Source: Pontibaca salina
GTDB lineage: Bacteria > Pseudomonadota > Alphaproteobacteria > Rhodobacterales > Rhodobacteraceae
DNA length: 64,000 nucleotides
NCBI RefSeq assembly: GCF_016307205.1
Contig: NZ_JAEIJD010000008.1
Location: 1 to 64,000, forward strand
Reading direction: 5' to 3'
Made by a program: the position numbers and the translations under genes. The first letter of the stretch is position 1. Each line of letters begins with the position of its first letter. Below the pieces are notes generated by a model. It had not been told where the DNA came from and made no database searches. It saw only the letters and a program-made list of their open reading frames with translations. Shown one piece after another: positions 55,635-64,000 of this stretch.

Positions 55635-56837
55635 ATGGCTCGAAACGTTCCGCCGATGGCATCTGATCAGCGCCCGGGACCGGCAGGGCGGGCAAGCGAG
55701 ACCGGCGATAGGCCAATCGCGCCGGGGGGGCGGTTTCTGTCGCCGCTGAACGCACGGCGCTGGCGCAATTTCCGGCGCAACCGGCGGGCGTTCTGGTCGC
55801 TCTGGATCTTCACACTTCTGTTCGGACTATCGCTGTTCGCGGAGTTCATCGCCAATGATAAGCCGATCTTGGTTCAATATCGGGGCAGTTATTACGTTCC
55901 GATTTTCAAGTTCTATCCCGAAACCGAATTTGGCGGCGACTTCAAGACGGAGGCGATCTATCGCGATCCCGAAGTGCAGTGCCTGATCGAATCCGGGGGG
56001 CTCGACGCGTGTTTTGACGACCCGGAAGGGATCATAGAACAGGCGGCCAACGGGGCGGTGGATGGCGAAGAGATCGAGCAGGGCTGGACCATCTGGCCGC
56101 CGATTCCATATTCCTTCCGCACGACGGTGGACCGACCGGGGGCTGCGCCCCTGCCGCCGAACGGGCAAAACCTGTTGGGCACGGATGATACCAAACGCGA
56201 CGTGTTGGCGCGCGTGATCTATGGGTTTCGCCTATCGATCCTGTTCACGCTGATGGTGACAGGCGCGGCGAGTTTAATCGGGATTGTGGCGGGGGCTGTG
56301 CAGGGCTTTTTCGGCGGCTGGCTGGACCTGATCTTCCAGCGGCTGATCGAGATCTGGCAGGCGACACCATCACTTTACGTTATCATCATCATGTTCGCGA
56401 TTTTAGGGCGCAGTTTTTGGCTGCTGGTGTTTCTGCTCGTGCTGTTTTCCTGGACCTCGCTGGTTGGGGTGGTGCGGGCCGAGTTCCTGCGTGCGCGCAA
56501 TCTGGAGTATGTGCGCGCCGCCAGGGCGCTGGGCGTCAGTAATATGACGATCATGTTCCGCCATATGTTACCCAATGCGATGGTCGCGACGCTGACCATG
56601 TTGCCGTTTATCGTCACCGGGACGATTTCAGCGCTGGCCAGCCTCGATTTTCTGGGCTTCGGCCTGCCGTCCTCGGCGCCCTCATTAGGTGAATTGACGC
56701 TTCAGGCAAAACAGAACCTTCAGGCGCCCTGGCTGGCCTTCACTGCGTTTTTTACCTTTGCGATAATGCTGTCGCTGTTGGTCTTCATTTTCGAGGGCAT
56801 CCGCGACGCGTTCGATCCGAGAAAGACCTTTTCATGA
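55635..56837 (+). CDS. yejE: Oligopeptide ABC transporter permease YejE
   Basis: From ATG 55635 the product has 400 residues. The N-terminus is Pro/Gly rich, and LNARRWRNFRRNRRAFWSLW precedes TM1. A large periplasmic loop includes WTIWPPIPYSFRTTVDRPG, then LGTDDTKRDVLARVIYGFRL, and the EAA loop includes ARNLEYVRAARALGVSNMTI. The stop overlaps the yejF ATG (ATGA). Confidence 0.94.
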   Translation: MARNVPPMASDQRPGPAGRASETGDRPIAPGGRFLSPLNARRWRNFRRNRRAFWSLWIFTLLFGLSLFAEFIANDKPILVQYRGSYYVPIFKFYPETEFGGDFKTEAIYRDPEVQCLIESGGLDACFDDPEGIIEQAANGAVDGEEIEQGWTIWPPIPYSFRTTVDRPGAAPLPPNGQNLLGTDDTKRDVLARVIYGFRLSILFTLMVTGAASLIGIVAGAVQGFFGGWLDLIFQRLIEIWQATPSLYVIIIMFAILGRSFWLLVFLLVLFSWTSLVGVVRAEFLRARNLEYVRAARALGVSNMTIMFRHMLPNAMVATLTMLPFIVTGTISALASLDFLGFGLPSSAPSLGELTLQAKQNLQAPWLAFTAFFTFAIMLSLLVFIFEGIRDAFDPRKTFS

Positions 56838-58414
56838 CGCCTATTTTGCAGGTCGAAAACCTGAGCGTTTCGTTTCATCAGGATGGAACAACCACGCAAG
56901 CTGTTCGGGATGTGTCGTTTTCGCTTTCGCGCGGGGAAACTGTGGCGCTGGTGGGCGAAAGCGGCTCGGGCAAGTCGGTCACGGCATTATCCGTAGTTTC
57001 CCTGTTGGGCGATGCAGCGCGGGTCAGCGGTTCGGTGATCTATGAGAACCAGCAGATGATCGGGGCCGACGCCAAATTGCTGCGCAAGGTGCGCGGCAAC
57101 GATATCAGCTTTATCTTCCAAGAGCCGATGACCTCATTGAACCCGTTGCACACCATTGAAAAACAGCTTCTGGAATCGCTGGCGCTGCATCAGGGGATTG
57201 CGGGTGAAAAAGCGCGCACGCGAATATTGGATCTGCTGCACCGGGTCGGCATCCGCGACCCCGAAGAGCGACTTGACGCCTATCCACATCAGTTGAGCGG
57301 CGGGCAGCGCCAGAGGGTGATGATCGCCATGGCACTGGCCAACAAGCCAGACGTCTTGATCGCGGATGAGCCGACGACCGCGCTGGATGTGACAATCCAG
57401 GCGCAAATTCTCGAATTGCTGGCCGAGTTGAAGGAGCAGGAAAATCTCGGGCTGCTGTTTATCACGCATGATCTAGGGATCGTGCGCCGCATCGCGGACC
57501 GGGTCTGTGTGATGAAAGACGGGCAAATTGTCGAATCGGGGCCGACCGCCGACCTCTTTGCCAGCCCGCAGCATCCTTATACCCGAAAGTTGCTGGCTGC
57601 TGAACCTGCCGGGCATCCTGATGCGGTCAATAAGAATGCGCCCGAGATCGTGCGCGCCGATAACTTGAAAGTGTGGTTTCCGATCCAGCGCGGATTTTTA
57701 AAGCGCACCGTCGGCCACGTGAAAGCGGTTAACAACGCGAGCATTTCCGTGCGCGCGGGGGAAACCTTGGGCATTGTCGGCGAAAGCGGGTCGGGCAAGA
57801 CAACGCTGGCGCTGGCGCTCATGCGGCTGATCGCTTCCGAAGGTGGTATCACTTTCGCTGGGCAGGATGTGCGCAAATGGTCCACGCGGCAATTGCGGCG
57901 ACGGCGCGGTGAGATGCAGATCGTGTTTCAAGACCCGTTCGGCAGCCTGTCGCCGCGGATGACCTGCGAGCAGGTCATTGCCGAAGGGCTGACAATCCAT
58001 AAGGTCGATCCTCACCGTAACCGGCGCGATCTGGTGGCCGAGGCGATGGTGGAGACAGGGCTGGAGCCGGCGATGATGCACCGCTATCCGCACGAGTTTT
58101 CAGGCGGTCAGCGCCAGCGAATTGCGATTGCACGGGCGATGGTTCTGCGGCCCCGGCTGCTGGTGCTGGATGAACCGACCAGCGCACTGGACATGACGGT
58201 GCAAGTGCAGATCGTGGAACTGTTGCGCAATCTGCAGCGCAAATATCAGCTGGCCTATCTATTCATCAGCCATGATTTGCGGGTGGTGCGGGCGATGTCA
58301 CATAAGATGGTTGTGATGAAACAGGGCGATATCGTCGAATCCGGTAGCGCGGACGATCTATTTGACAATCCACAGACGGAATATACCACCAGCCTGATCG
58401 CGGCGGCCGGTTAG
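56834..58414 (+). CDS. yejF: Oligopeptide ABC transporter ATP-binding protein YejF (two ATPase domains)
   Basis: The 526-residue product fuses two ABC domains. The first has Walker A GESGSGKSVT, signature LSGGQRQRVMIAMAL and Walker B DVLIADEPTTALD. The second, from about residue 275, has GESGSGKTTL, FSGGQRQRIAIARAM and LLVLDEPTSALD. Both also carry the oligopeptide-family C-terminal extension (PYTRKLLAAEP). It ends the operon. An imperfect hairpin follows at about 58420-58455 without a U-tract. Confidence 0.95.
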   Translation: MTPILQVENLSVSFHQDGTTTQAVRDVSFSLSRGETVALVGESGSGKSVTALSVVSLLGDAARVSGSVIYENQQMIGADAKLLRKVRGNDISFIFQEPMTSLNPLHTIEKQLLESLALHQGIAGEKARTRILDLLHRVGIRDPEERLDAYPHQLSGGQRQRVMIAMALANKPDVLIADEPTTALDVTIQAQILELLAELKEQENLGLLFITHDLGIVRRIADRVCVMKDGQIVESGPTADLFASPQHPYTRKLLAAEPAGHPDAVNKNAPEIVRADNLKVWFPIQRGFLKRTVGHVKAVNNASISVRAGETLGIVGESGSGKTTLALALMRLIASEGGITFAGQDVRKWSTRQLRRRRGEMQIVFQDPFGSLSPRMTCEQVIAEGLTIHKVDPHRNRRDLVAEAMVETGLEPAMMHRYPHEFSGGQRQRIAIARAMVLRPRLLVLDEPTSALDMTVQVQIVELLRNLQRKYQLAYLFISHDLRVVRAMSHKMVVMKQGDIVESGSADDLFDNPQTEYTTSLIAAAG

Positions 58415-58465
58415 CTCAGCCACCAGCATTCCCAGTGGGGGTGCTGGCTGGCTACGGAAAGGTAA

Positions 58466-59305
58466 TCAACGCGCCATGAAGACGGGCACATCCGATTTTT
58501 CCAGCATGTTGCGCGTCGCGCCGCCCAAAATTGCCTCGCGAAAGCGTGAGTGGCCATAGGCCCCCATTACGATCATGTCTGATGCAGTATCCATCGCGTG
58601 ACGGTTCAGCACGTCGGAAACGCGGTTCATCGTCTTGCTGAGAACGTCAATTTCGCATTTGACGCCGTGGCGGGTCAGCATCTGTGACAGCATTCCGCCC
58701 GGATCCGAGCGTTCGGGGCCGTGGGAAGGCGGGTCAATTATTACGATGCGCACCAATTCGGCCGCCGTGAGAAAGGGCAGGGCGCGGCGGATGGCGGTCA
58801 TCGCTTCAACGCTTTCGTTCCAGGCGACCAGAATATTTTCGGGCTTGCCCTTGGCGACCCCCTCGTCAGGGACCACCAAGACCGGCGCATCGCCCTCGAA
58901 CAAGGCGGCCTCGACTATGGCTTCGACCTCGCCACCGCGATTCTCGCCATAGGGGCGCGGCAGCACAACCAAATCAGTAAAGCGGGCGCGATGGGCCACG
59001 TGGCGGTTGAGGTCTGCGATCTGGGCCACGCCCTCGTCAGCGGACCAGCGCACAGCCGACTGCCCCATCACGTCCTTGACATGGTTCAAAACGTCACCGG
59101 CCTCGGCGCGGGCGCGGTTCAGTGTTTCCTGAATGATTACGGCGTTGGCGCCAGCATAGTAATATCCGGTCTGGGTACGATCGACGCCCAGACACAAGAC
59201 CGCAGCATGGGCATCCTGCGCTGTGGCCAGTGCAATGATATGTTCCAGCGGTGCCTTGGCGATACTGCTATCAGTCAGAACAGTCAGCAGAGTTTTATAA
59301 GCCAT
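58466..59305 (-). CDS. Tandem universal stress protein
   Basis: From the ATG at 59305 the product has 279 residues, MAYKTLLTVLTDSSIAKAPL at the start. Two Usp folds follow; the second ends with the ATP-binding pattern MGAYGHSRFREAILGGATRN. The first half lacks this motif. Such proteins help survival under stress or low energy. It diverges from ccoN with about 210 bases between, which suggests shared low-oxygen control. Confidence 0.9.
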   Translation of the reverse strand: MAYKTLLTVLTDSSIAKAPLEHIIALATAQDAHAAVLCLGVDRTQTGYYYAGANAVIIQETLNRARAEAGDVLNHVKDVMGQSAVRWSADEGVAQIADLNRHVAHRARFTDLVVLPRPYGENRGGEVEAIVEAALFEGDAPVLVVPDEGVAKGKPENILVAWNESVEAMTAIRRALPFLTAAELVRIVIIDPPSHGPERSDPGGMLSQMLTRHGVKCEIDVLSKTMNRVSDVLNRHAMDTASDMIVMGAYGHSRFREAILGGATRNMLEKSDVPVFMAR

Positions 59306-59413
59306 TTCGGACCTCTTGGCTCTTAAGGTGCGGTTGATTGTCTCGCTCCTTAACTCAGCGGTCAACCCGTGTTGTCGTTATCGATCGCGTGACCTAATAC
59401 ACCGTCGATTATC

Positions 59414-59427
59414 TTGATGCAGGTAAA
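59414..59427. promoter_or_regulatory. Degenerate FNR/FixK-like site between usp and ccoN
   Basis: The sequence TTGATGCAGGTAAA fits the left half of the FNR consensus (TTGAT-N4-ATCAA) fully and the right half in three of five positions. It lies 88 bases before the ccoN ATG and 109 bases before the usp ATG on the other side. Known cco operons are FnrL targets. Low confidence because of the poor half-site. Confidence 0.35.
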
Positions 59428-59514
59428 AGCGGGCTTTCCGCCCTCCCTGCATGGAGCAAACAGTCAAAAGATCCGGTGCGACACATCGCACGGGAGACGA
59501 CAGAGGGACGTAGA

Positions 59515-61119
59515 ATGTCGAATTACATCAAGCTTGTCGCGCTTGGTCTGATCACGCTGTTTGCGATGATCGCGATCAACCATGCGCGCGACACGGCTTA
59601 TCTGGTGCATGCCATCATCGTGATGCTGACAGCAGGTGGGCTATTTCTATACACCTTGCGACAAACCGATGAGCCGGCCAATCCACAGCTCCAAGACGAA
59701 TACCTTGACGGCGTTGTCCGTGCGGGCGTCGTTGCCACTGCTTTCTGGGGTGTCATCGGATTTCTGGTTGGCACGTTCATCGCTTTCCAATTGGCGTTTC
59801 CCGGCCTCAACTTCGATTGGTTGAACGGGCATGGAAACTTTGGTCGCCTGCGTCCCCTGCATACGTCGGCAGTGATCTTTGCCTTTGGCGGAAACGGATT
59901 GATTGCCACATCTTTTTATGTGGTTCAGCGCACCAGTGCGGCGCGGCTGTGGGGCGGTAACCTCGCCTGGTTCGTGTTCTGGGGTTATCAGCTGTTCATC
60001 GTGCTGGCCGCGACAGGTTATGTGTTTGGTGCCACCCAGTCGCGCGAATATGCTGAACCTGAATGGCATGTTGACCTGTGGCTGTTGATCGTGTGGATGG
60101 CCTATCTGGCGGTGTTCTTGGGCACGATCATCAAGCGCAAAGAGCCGCATATCTACGTTGCCAACTGGTTCTATCTGTCGTTCATCGTCACCGTGGCAAT
60201 GTTGCATGTGGTCAACAACATGGCAGTGCCGGTTTCGATCTTCGGCTCGCGCTCGATCTCGCTGTTTTCGGGCGTTCAGGATGCCATGACGCAATGGTGG
60301 TACGGACATAACGCCGTCGGTTTTCTCCTGACTGCCGGCTTCCTTGGCATGATGTATTATTTCATCCCGAAACAGGCCGAACGTCCGGTGTACAGTTATA
60401 AGCTGTCGATCATCCACTTCTGGGCGCTGATCTTCCTCTATATCTGGGCCGGACCGCACCATCTGCATTATACCGCGCTGCCCGACTGGGCTACGACTCT
60501 GGGCATGGTGTTCTCGATCGTGTTGTGGATGCCCAGCTGGGGCGGCATGATCAACGGGCTGATGACGCTTTCGGGCGCGTGGGACAAACTGCGCACCGAC
60601 CCGGTGATCCGGATGATGGTGATCGCGGTCGGGTTCTACGGCATGGCAACTTTCGAGGGGCCGATGATGTCGATCCGCGCGGTCAATGCGCTGTCGCATT
60701 ATACCGACTGGACCATCGGGCATGTCCACTCCGGCGCGCTGGGTTGGAACGGCATGATCACATTTGGCGCATTGTACTTCCTTGTACCTGTGCTGTGGAA
60801 ACGTGAGCGCCTGTATTCCCTGACACTGGTGTCTTGGCATTTCTGGTTGGCCACGATCGGCATCGTTCTTTACGCGGCGTCGATGTGGGTGACCGGTATT
60901 ATGGAGGGTCTGATGTGGCGCGAAGTTGACGCCAACGGTTTCCTTGTGAATTCGTTCGCCGACACGGTATCGGCCAAATTCCCGATGTATGTGGTCCGCG
61001 GTCTGGGCGGGGTGCTCTACCTGATGGGCGGCATCATCATGTGCTACAACCTGTGGATGACTGTGCGGCGGGCACCGGCCAAAGAGGCCAGCCTCGCCAC
61101 CCCGGTCCTGGCTGAATAA
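59515..61119 (+). CDS. ccoN: Cytochrome c oxidase cbb3-type subunit I
   Basis: From ATG 59515 (AGAGGGA upstream) the product has 534 residues and about 12-14 membrane helices. Haem and copper ligands are visible: [15 protein letters not shown] (low-spin haem b), [10 protein letters not shown] and [14 protein letters not shown] (CuB histidines), and [13 protein letters not shown] (haem ligands). This high-affinity oxidase pumps protons at low oxygen. It heads ccoNOQP. Confidence 0.96.
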   Translation: MSNYIKLVALGLITLFAMIAINHARDTAYLVHAIIVMLTAGGLFLYTLRQTDEPANPQLQDEYLDGVVRAGVVATAFWGVIGFLVGTFIAFQLAFPGLNFDWLNGHGNFGRLRPLHTSAVIFAFGGNGLIATSFYVVQRTSAARLWGGNLAWFVFWGYQLFIVLAATGYVFGATQSREYAEPEWHVDLWLLIVWMAYLAVFLGTIIKRKEPHIYVANWFYLSFIVTVAMLHVVNNMAVPVSIFGSRSISLFSGVQDAMTQWWYGHNAVGFLLTAGFLGMMYYFIPKQAERPVYSYKLSIIHFWALIFLYIWAGPHHLHYTALPDWATTLGMVFSIVLWMPSWGGMINGLMTLSGAWDKLRTDPVIRMMVIAVGFYGMATFEGPMMSIRAVNALSHYTDWTIGHVHSGALGWNGMITFGALYFLVPVLWKRERLYSLTLVSWHFWLATIGIVLYAASMWVTGIMEGLMWREVDANGFLVNSFADTVSAKFPMYVVRGLGGVLYLMGGIIMCYNLWMTVRRAPAKEASLATPVLAE

Positions 61120-61133
61120 GGAGGGCCCGGAAC

Positions 61134-61907
61134 ATGAGTACTGAACAGAAGTCGCCAAAGCCCGCTTCCGCTCGGAAACGCTTTTCGATCATCGACAAGC
61201 ACCGCATCATCGAGACCAACGCGACGCTGCTGCTGATCTTCAGCTTTCTGGTCGTGACGATCGGTGGCTTGGTGCAGATTACGCCGCTGTTCTATCTTGA
61301 GAACACCATCGAAAAGGTTGAGGGCATGCGCCCCTATACGCCGCTGGAACTGACTGGGCGCGAGATCTATGTGCGCGAGGGCTGCTATACCTGTCACAGC
61401 CAAATGATCCGCCCGATGCGCGACGAGGTGGAGCGCTATGGCCATTATTCTCTGGCCGCCGAGTCAATGTACGACCATCCATTCCAGTGGGGGTCCAAGC
61501 GGACAGGGCCGGATCTGGCGCGCGTTGGCGGACGCTATTCGGATGAATGGCACCTCGATCACTTGCGCGATCCGCAATCGGTCGTGCCGGAATCAATCAT
61601 GCCGAAATATGCTTTCCTGGAACGGCGTATGATCGAGCCCACATATATCGTCGATCTGTTGAAGGCACAGCGCGCGGTTGGAGTGCCGTATACCGATGAA
61701 ATGATCGAACATGCGGCCGCCGATTTCATGGCGCAAGCGGATCCCGATAGCGACTATGGCGGATTGCAAGAGCGCTATCCGAACACACAGGTCCGCAATT
61801 TCGATGGGGCACCGGGCGTCTCCGAGATGGACGCGATGATTGCCTATCTTCAAATGCTCGGCACATTGGTTGATTTCTCGACCTTCACGCCGGATGCCAG
61901 CCGCTAG
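61134..61907 (+). CDS. ccoO: cbb3-type oxidase mono-haem subunit II
   Basis: The 257-residue product has one N-terminal membrane anchor ([19 protein letters not shown]) and a haem c site CYTCHSQM (Cys84 to His88), followed by [30 protein letters not shown] supplies the likely Met ligand. It follows ccoN after 14 bases with an AAGGAGGG ribosome-binding site. Confidence 0.96.
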   Translation: MSTEQKSPKPASARKRFSIIDKHRIIETNATLLLIFSFLVVTIGGLVQITPLFYLENTIEKVEGMRPYTPLELTGREIYVREGCYTCHSQMIRPMRDEVERYGHYSLAAESMYDHPFQWGSKRTGPDLARVGGRYSDEWHLDHLRDPQSVVPESIMPKYAFLERRMIEPTYIVDLLKAQRAVGVPYTDEMIEHAAADFMAQADPDSDYGGLQERYPNTQVRNFDGAPGVSEMDAMIAYLQMLGTLVDFSTFTPDASR

Positions 61908-61915
61908 GGAACATC

Positions 61916-62140
61916 ATGAATCCAGACACGGAAACATATTCCGTCCTGCGTCAATTCGCTGACAGCTGGATGTTGTTGCTGTTGTTCGTCTTTTTCGTCG
62001 GTGTTGTTTTCTGGGTGTTCCGCCCGGGCAGCAAAAAGACCTATGACGACACGGCCAACATCCCGTTTCGGCACGAAGACAAACCCTCTGACGCTACGAC
62101 GGACGAGGGCGAGAACTCCGAGGAGGAGGGGAAAAAATGA
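61916..62140 (+). CDS. ccoQ: cbb3-type oxidase subunit CcoQ
   Basis: The 74-residue product has one hydrophobic helix (WMLLLLFVFFVGVVFWVFRP) and a polar acidic tail, DATTDEGENSEEEGKK. CcoQ helps stabilise the complex and, in Rhodobacter, takes part in redox signalling to the PrrBA/regulatory system. It overlaps ccoP by 4 bases (ATGA). Confidence 0.93.
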   Translation: MNPDTETYSVLRQFADSWMLLLLFVFFVGVVFWVFRPGSKKTYDDTANIPFRHEDKPSDATTDEGENSEEEGKK

Positions 62141-62991
62141 GTAACAAGCAAAAGGGCGATCCCGAAACGACCGGCCACAGCTGGGATGGTATCGAGGAAT
62201 TCAATAACCCGATGCCGCGTTGGTGGTTGTGGACCTTTTACGCGACGATTATTTGGGCGATCGGCTACTCTATCGCCTATCCGGCCTGGCCGATGGTAAA
62301 CCGCGCGACGGAAGGTGTGCTGGGCTGGTCCACGCGCGGAGAGGTTGCCAAAGAAATCGCTGCGGTGAACGAGGCCAACGAGGCGATCAACGCGCGGCTG
62401 GAATCCTCCGAGCTGAGCGATATTTCCAGCGATCCCGACCTTAATAACTATGCCGTCCAGGCCGGGGGCGCGGTGTTCCGGACCTGGTGTGCACAGTGTC
62501 ACGGCTCGGGCGCGGCGGGGGCACCAGGATATCCCAACCTGCTCGACGACGACTGGCTGTGGGGCGGCGATATCGAGTCGATCTATACAACGGTTCGCCA
62601 CGGCATACGCAACGAAGAAGACCCTGATGCGCGCTGGTCACAAATGCCTTCCTTTGGCGAATTCCTCGACAAAGAGGAGATCGAGCAGGTGGTCAATTAT
62701 GTGATGTCGTTGACCGGAACACCGCAGGATCCGTCACAGGTCGATGCAGGTCGGGAGGTGTACATGGACAATTGCGCTGCGTGTCACATGGAGGACGCCA
62801 CCGGAGATCGGATGCAGGGTGCGCCCAATCTTGGCAATGCAATCTGGCTCTATGGTGGAGATTACGACACGCTGATGGAGACCGTGACTTACAGCCGCTT
62901 TGGCGTCATGCCGTCGTGGGAAGAGCGTTTGACCGAAGCGCAAATTCGGGCTGTTTCGACCTATGTCCACCAATTGGGCGGCGGCGAATAG
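62137..62991 (+). CDS. ccoP: cbb3-type oxidase di-haem subunit III
   Basis: The 284-residue product starts with a soluble stretch, then TTGHSWDGIEEFNNPMPRWW and an N-terminal anchor (LWTFYATIIWAIGYSIAYP). Two haem c domains follow, CAQCH at 118-122 and CAACH near 212. CcoP accepts electrons from cytochrome c. It ends the operon; a terminator follows 25 bases later. Confidence 0.96.
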   Translation: MSNKQKGDPETTGHSWDGIEEFNNPMPRWWLWTFYATIIWAIGYSIAYPAWPMVNRATEGVLGWSTRGEVAKEIAAVNEANEAINARLESSELSDISSDPDLNNYAVQAGGAVFRTWCAQCHGSGAAGAPGYPNLLDDDWLWGGDIESIYTTVRHGIRNEEDPDARWSQMPSFGEFLDKEEIEQVVNYVMSLTGTPQDPSQVDAGREVYMDNCAACHMEDATGDRMQGAPNLGNAIWLYGGDYDTLMETVTYSRFGVMPSWEERLTEAQIRAVSTYVHQLGGGE

Positions 62992-63015
62992 ATCCACGAC
63001 GCTGCAATACCTCAT

Positions 63016-63049
63016 CGGCCCCGGACCCAACGCAGGTTCGGGGCCGTTT
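63016..63049 (+). terminator. Rho-independent terminator after ccoP
   Basis: A 12-bp stem with one G-U pair (63016-63027 with 63035-63046, 7-base loop) is followed by TTTGCAT. The U-tract is short, but the stem is strong and placed between ccoP and a convergent gene. Confidence 0.7.
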
Positions 63050-63054
63050 GCATC

Positions 63055-63756
63055 TCAGCCCATCCCGCTACCGCTACGACGTGACCGAGCGCGCGCGGCA
63101 TCGGTCCGAACGCTCCAGATCGAAATTCCGATCCAGCTTGCGACATAGAATGTGCCAATTGCCAAGACGAGCAGACCGGGGATTGGCCCTATATCGGCAC
63201 GATTTACGACCTGTTGCAGGCTTTCGACCGGACTGGGATGCACCACGAGTTTGCCGATATAGGCCACCGTCTGGATCAATAGTATCCACAGGTAATTGCG
63301 CCGGATACGTCGCCCTACGGCTGTCATGAAATCCACATGATAGGTTGGCTTCTCATAGTCGCGTGCCAGTGTCTTTTGCCAGTTCTCTTCCAGTTGCAGA
63401 TCGCCGTCATGCAAAAGCGGTGCATAGAAGTGCGTTTCGATCCATCTTGCGCGGGCGCGCCAGACATTGAAGTACCGGTAGCGCCTGGCCTCCAGCATCA
63501 GAAAAAGAATGATCAAAATCCCTACAAGGATAAGGGGCAAGGGGGAGGCGTTGGGCGATGCGAACGAGATCGAAAGCGCGATACCCAGCGTGACGACTGC
63601 CCAATTGGTTGTGGTGTCCAGCCGGGTGCGCCAAATCGTGCTGCGATAGACCTCGCCGCGATACAGATGCGAGACAGCGCCGATTTCGGCAGCGCTTAGG
63701 GCCTTGCGGTTTGGCTTCGGGTCCGAAATGGTTTTTCCCCTTGTCCTTAAACCCAT
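63055..63756 (-). CDS. DUF2270-type membrane protein
   Basis: From the ATG at 63756 the product has 233 residues: ALSAAEIGAVSHLYRGEVYR, then STIWRTRLDTTTNWAVVTLG with TM1-TM2 (PLPLILVGILIILFLMLEAR). A soluble part (WIETHFYAPLLHDGDLQLEE) and two later helices (YLWILLIQTVAYIGKLVVH; IPGLLVLAIGTFYVASWIGI) follow. The pattern matches what I recall of the DUF2270 family; its function is unknown. It lies between the cbb3 subunit genes and the probable assembly gene, on the opposite strand. Confidence 0.78.
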   Translation of the reverse strand: MGLRTRGKTISDPKPNRKALSAAEIGAVSHLYRGEVYRSTIWRTRLDTTTNWAVVTLGIALSISFASPNASPLPLILVGILIILFLMLEARRYRYFNVWRARARWIETHFYAPLLHDGDLQLEENWQKTLARDYEKPTYHVDFMTAVGRRIRRNYLWILLIQTVAYIGKLVVHPSPVESLQQVVNRADIGPIPGLLVLAIGTFYVASWIGISIWSVRTDAARARSRRSGSGMG

Positions 63757-63920
63757 TATGGACGCGGATCTGATTTCGGTCAAAGCCGAGTTTCCAAGCA
63801 AAACCCGCAACCCTGCCTACGGCATGCGACCCTTCGTCCACCCCCCCGGTCATGGCCTTGCACCCGACGCATAAAGGGTCAATTTAAGCCCAACGACAAA
63901 CATGCTTGCCCGATGTGCTG

Positions 63921-63934
63921 TTGACCCAGATCAA
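63921..63934. promoter_or_regulatory. Consensus FNR/FnrL binding site
   Basis: TTGACCCAGATCAA is TTGAC-N4-ATCAA, a consensus FnrL-type site of Rhodobacterales. Its centre is about 65 bases before the candidate TTG start at 63993. If the site were at -41.5, transcription would begin near 63969. The same activator would join the next gene to the cbb3 oxidase genes. Confidence 0.75.
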
Positions 63935-63992
63935 TGCTTGAACGGGTTGGCTCTGTGACAAGGCCGGACGACGGCCTTAATGGAGTGAGTCC

Positions 63993-64000
63993 TTGAGCGA
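63993..64000 (+). CDS. Start of a gene running off the window, possibly ccoG
   Basis: A TTG followed by AGCGA at the window edge is preceded by GGAGTGAG (63982-63989). Only two and a half codons are visible. The call of ccoG (cbb3 assembly ferredoxin, first gene of ccoGHIS) rests on its place after ccoNOQP and the FNR site. This is inference. Confidence 0.3.

Noticed and set aside
58420-58455. Hairpin after yejF as a terminator
   Set aside because: The stem is imperfect with a bulge, and no U-tract follows on either strand, so I did not list it as a feature.
59647-61158. Minus-strand open frame of 503 codons opposite ccoN
   Set aside because: It mirrors a certain oxidase gene. The translation is His/Gln/Arg-rich and matches nothing.
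1-64000. CRISPR arrays, insertion sequences, prophage or integrase genes
   Set aside because: I saw no regularly spaced repeats, no transposase or recombinase motifs, and no attachment-site duplication at either tRNA.

Overview
The window is a chromosomal segment of a GC-rich (roughly 60%) alphaproteobacterium, most likely of the order Rhodobacterales (Rhodobacteraceae/Roseobacter group). The evidence is a 338-residue RpoA, an ATP12-type F1-ATPase assembly chaperone, a Zn-type adenylate kinase behind secY, the order rplQ-degQ-rarA-crcB-rluC-ATP12, an asnC-ssd-atf trio like the end of Roseobacter ectoine-catabolism clusters, and a ccoNOQP cbb3 oxidase with an FnrL-like site. Identification is by reading alone; no database was searched.

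Layout. 1-15.9 kb: the end of tuf, then the S10, spc and alpha ribosomal-protein clusters with secY, adk and rpoA. The cluster looks cut into several transcription units. A strong terminator follows rplP, then an antisense gene for a small exported protein, then a new promoter before rpmC. A perfect 13-bp terminator follows rpmD, with a new promoter before rplO. Another promoter lies before rpsM, and a terminator follows rplQ. 15.9-21.1 kb: DegQ-type protease, RarA, fluoride channel, pseudouridine synthase and ATP12. 21.3-25.9 kb: an amino-acid binding protein and the AsnC regulator/semialdehyde dehydrogenase/class III aminotransferase set. 25.9-32.2 kb, minus strand: rpmH-rnpA-yidD-yghU-yidC-engB-argB-ferredoxin-like protein, i.e. 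ribosome and RNase P parts plus membrane-protein insertion.

32.4-36.0 kb: a TVP38-type membrane protein paired with a flavoprotein disulfide reductase, then an orphan histidine kinase. 36.0-38.9 kb, minus: a PopZ-like acidic protein, TolC and a Pcm-family methyltransferase. 39.2-42.7 kb: tRNA-Cys, a tRNA with CAU anticodon, purM-purN and RNase D. 42.9-44.3 kb: a divergent Nramp-like transporter behind an AT-rich operator-like region. 44.8-48.8 kb: recR, ybaB and dnaX (minus), a YpfJ-type metalloprotease (plus) and the 4.5S SRP RNA (minus). 49.0-52.4 kb: nudC, an SRPBCC protein, pheA (minus) and a membrane-anchored tandem di-haem cytochrome c. 52.6-58.4 kb: a complete yejABEF oligopeptide ABC transporter. 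58.5-64 kb: a universal stress protein diverging from ccoNOQP, a DUF2270-type protein, and a consensus FNR site before what is probably ccoG at the window edge.

Most of the window is housekeeping. The best candidates for something less described are the Nramp homologue without the canonical metal-site motifs and its upstream double dyad, the exported protein inserted antisense in the ribosomal operon, the PopZ-like protein, the detached asnC-ssd-atf module whose dehydrogenase lacks the usual cofactor-site lysine, and the duplicated cytochrome. I found no CRISPR array, insertion sequence, prophage or replication origin.
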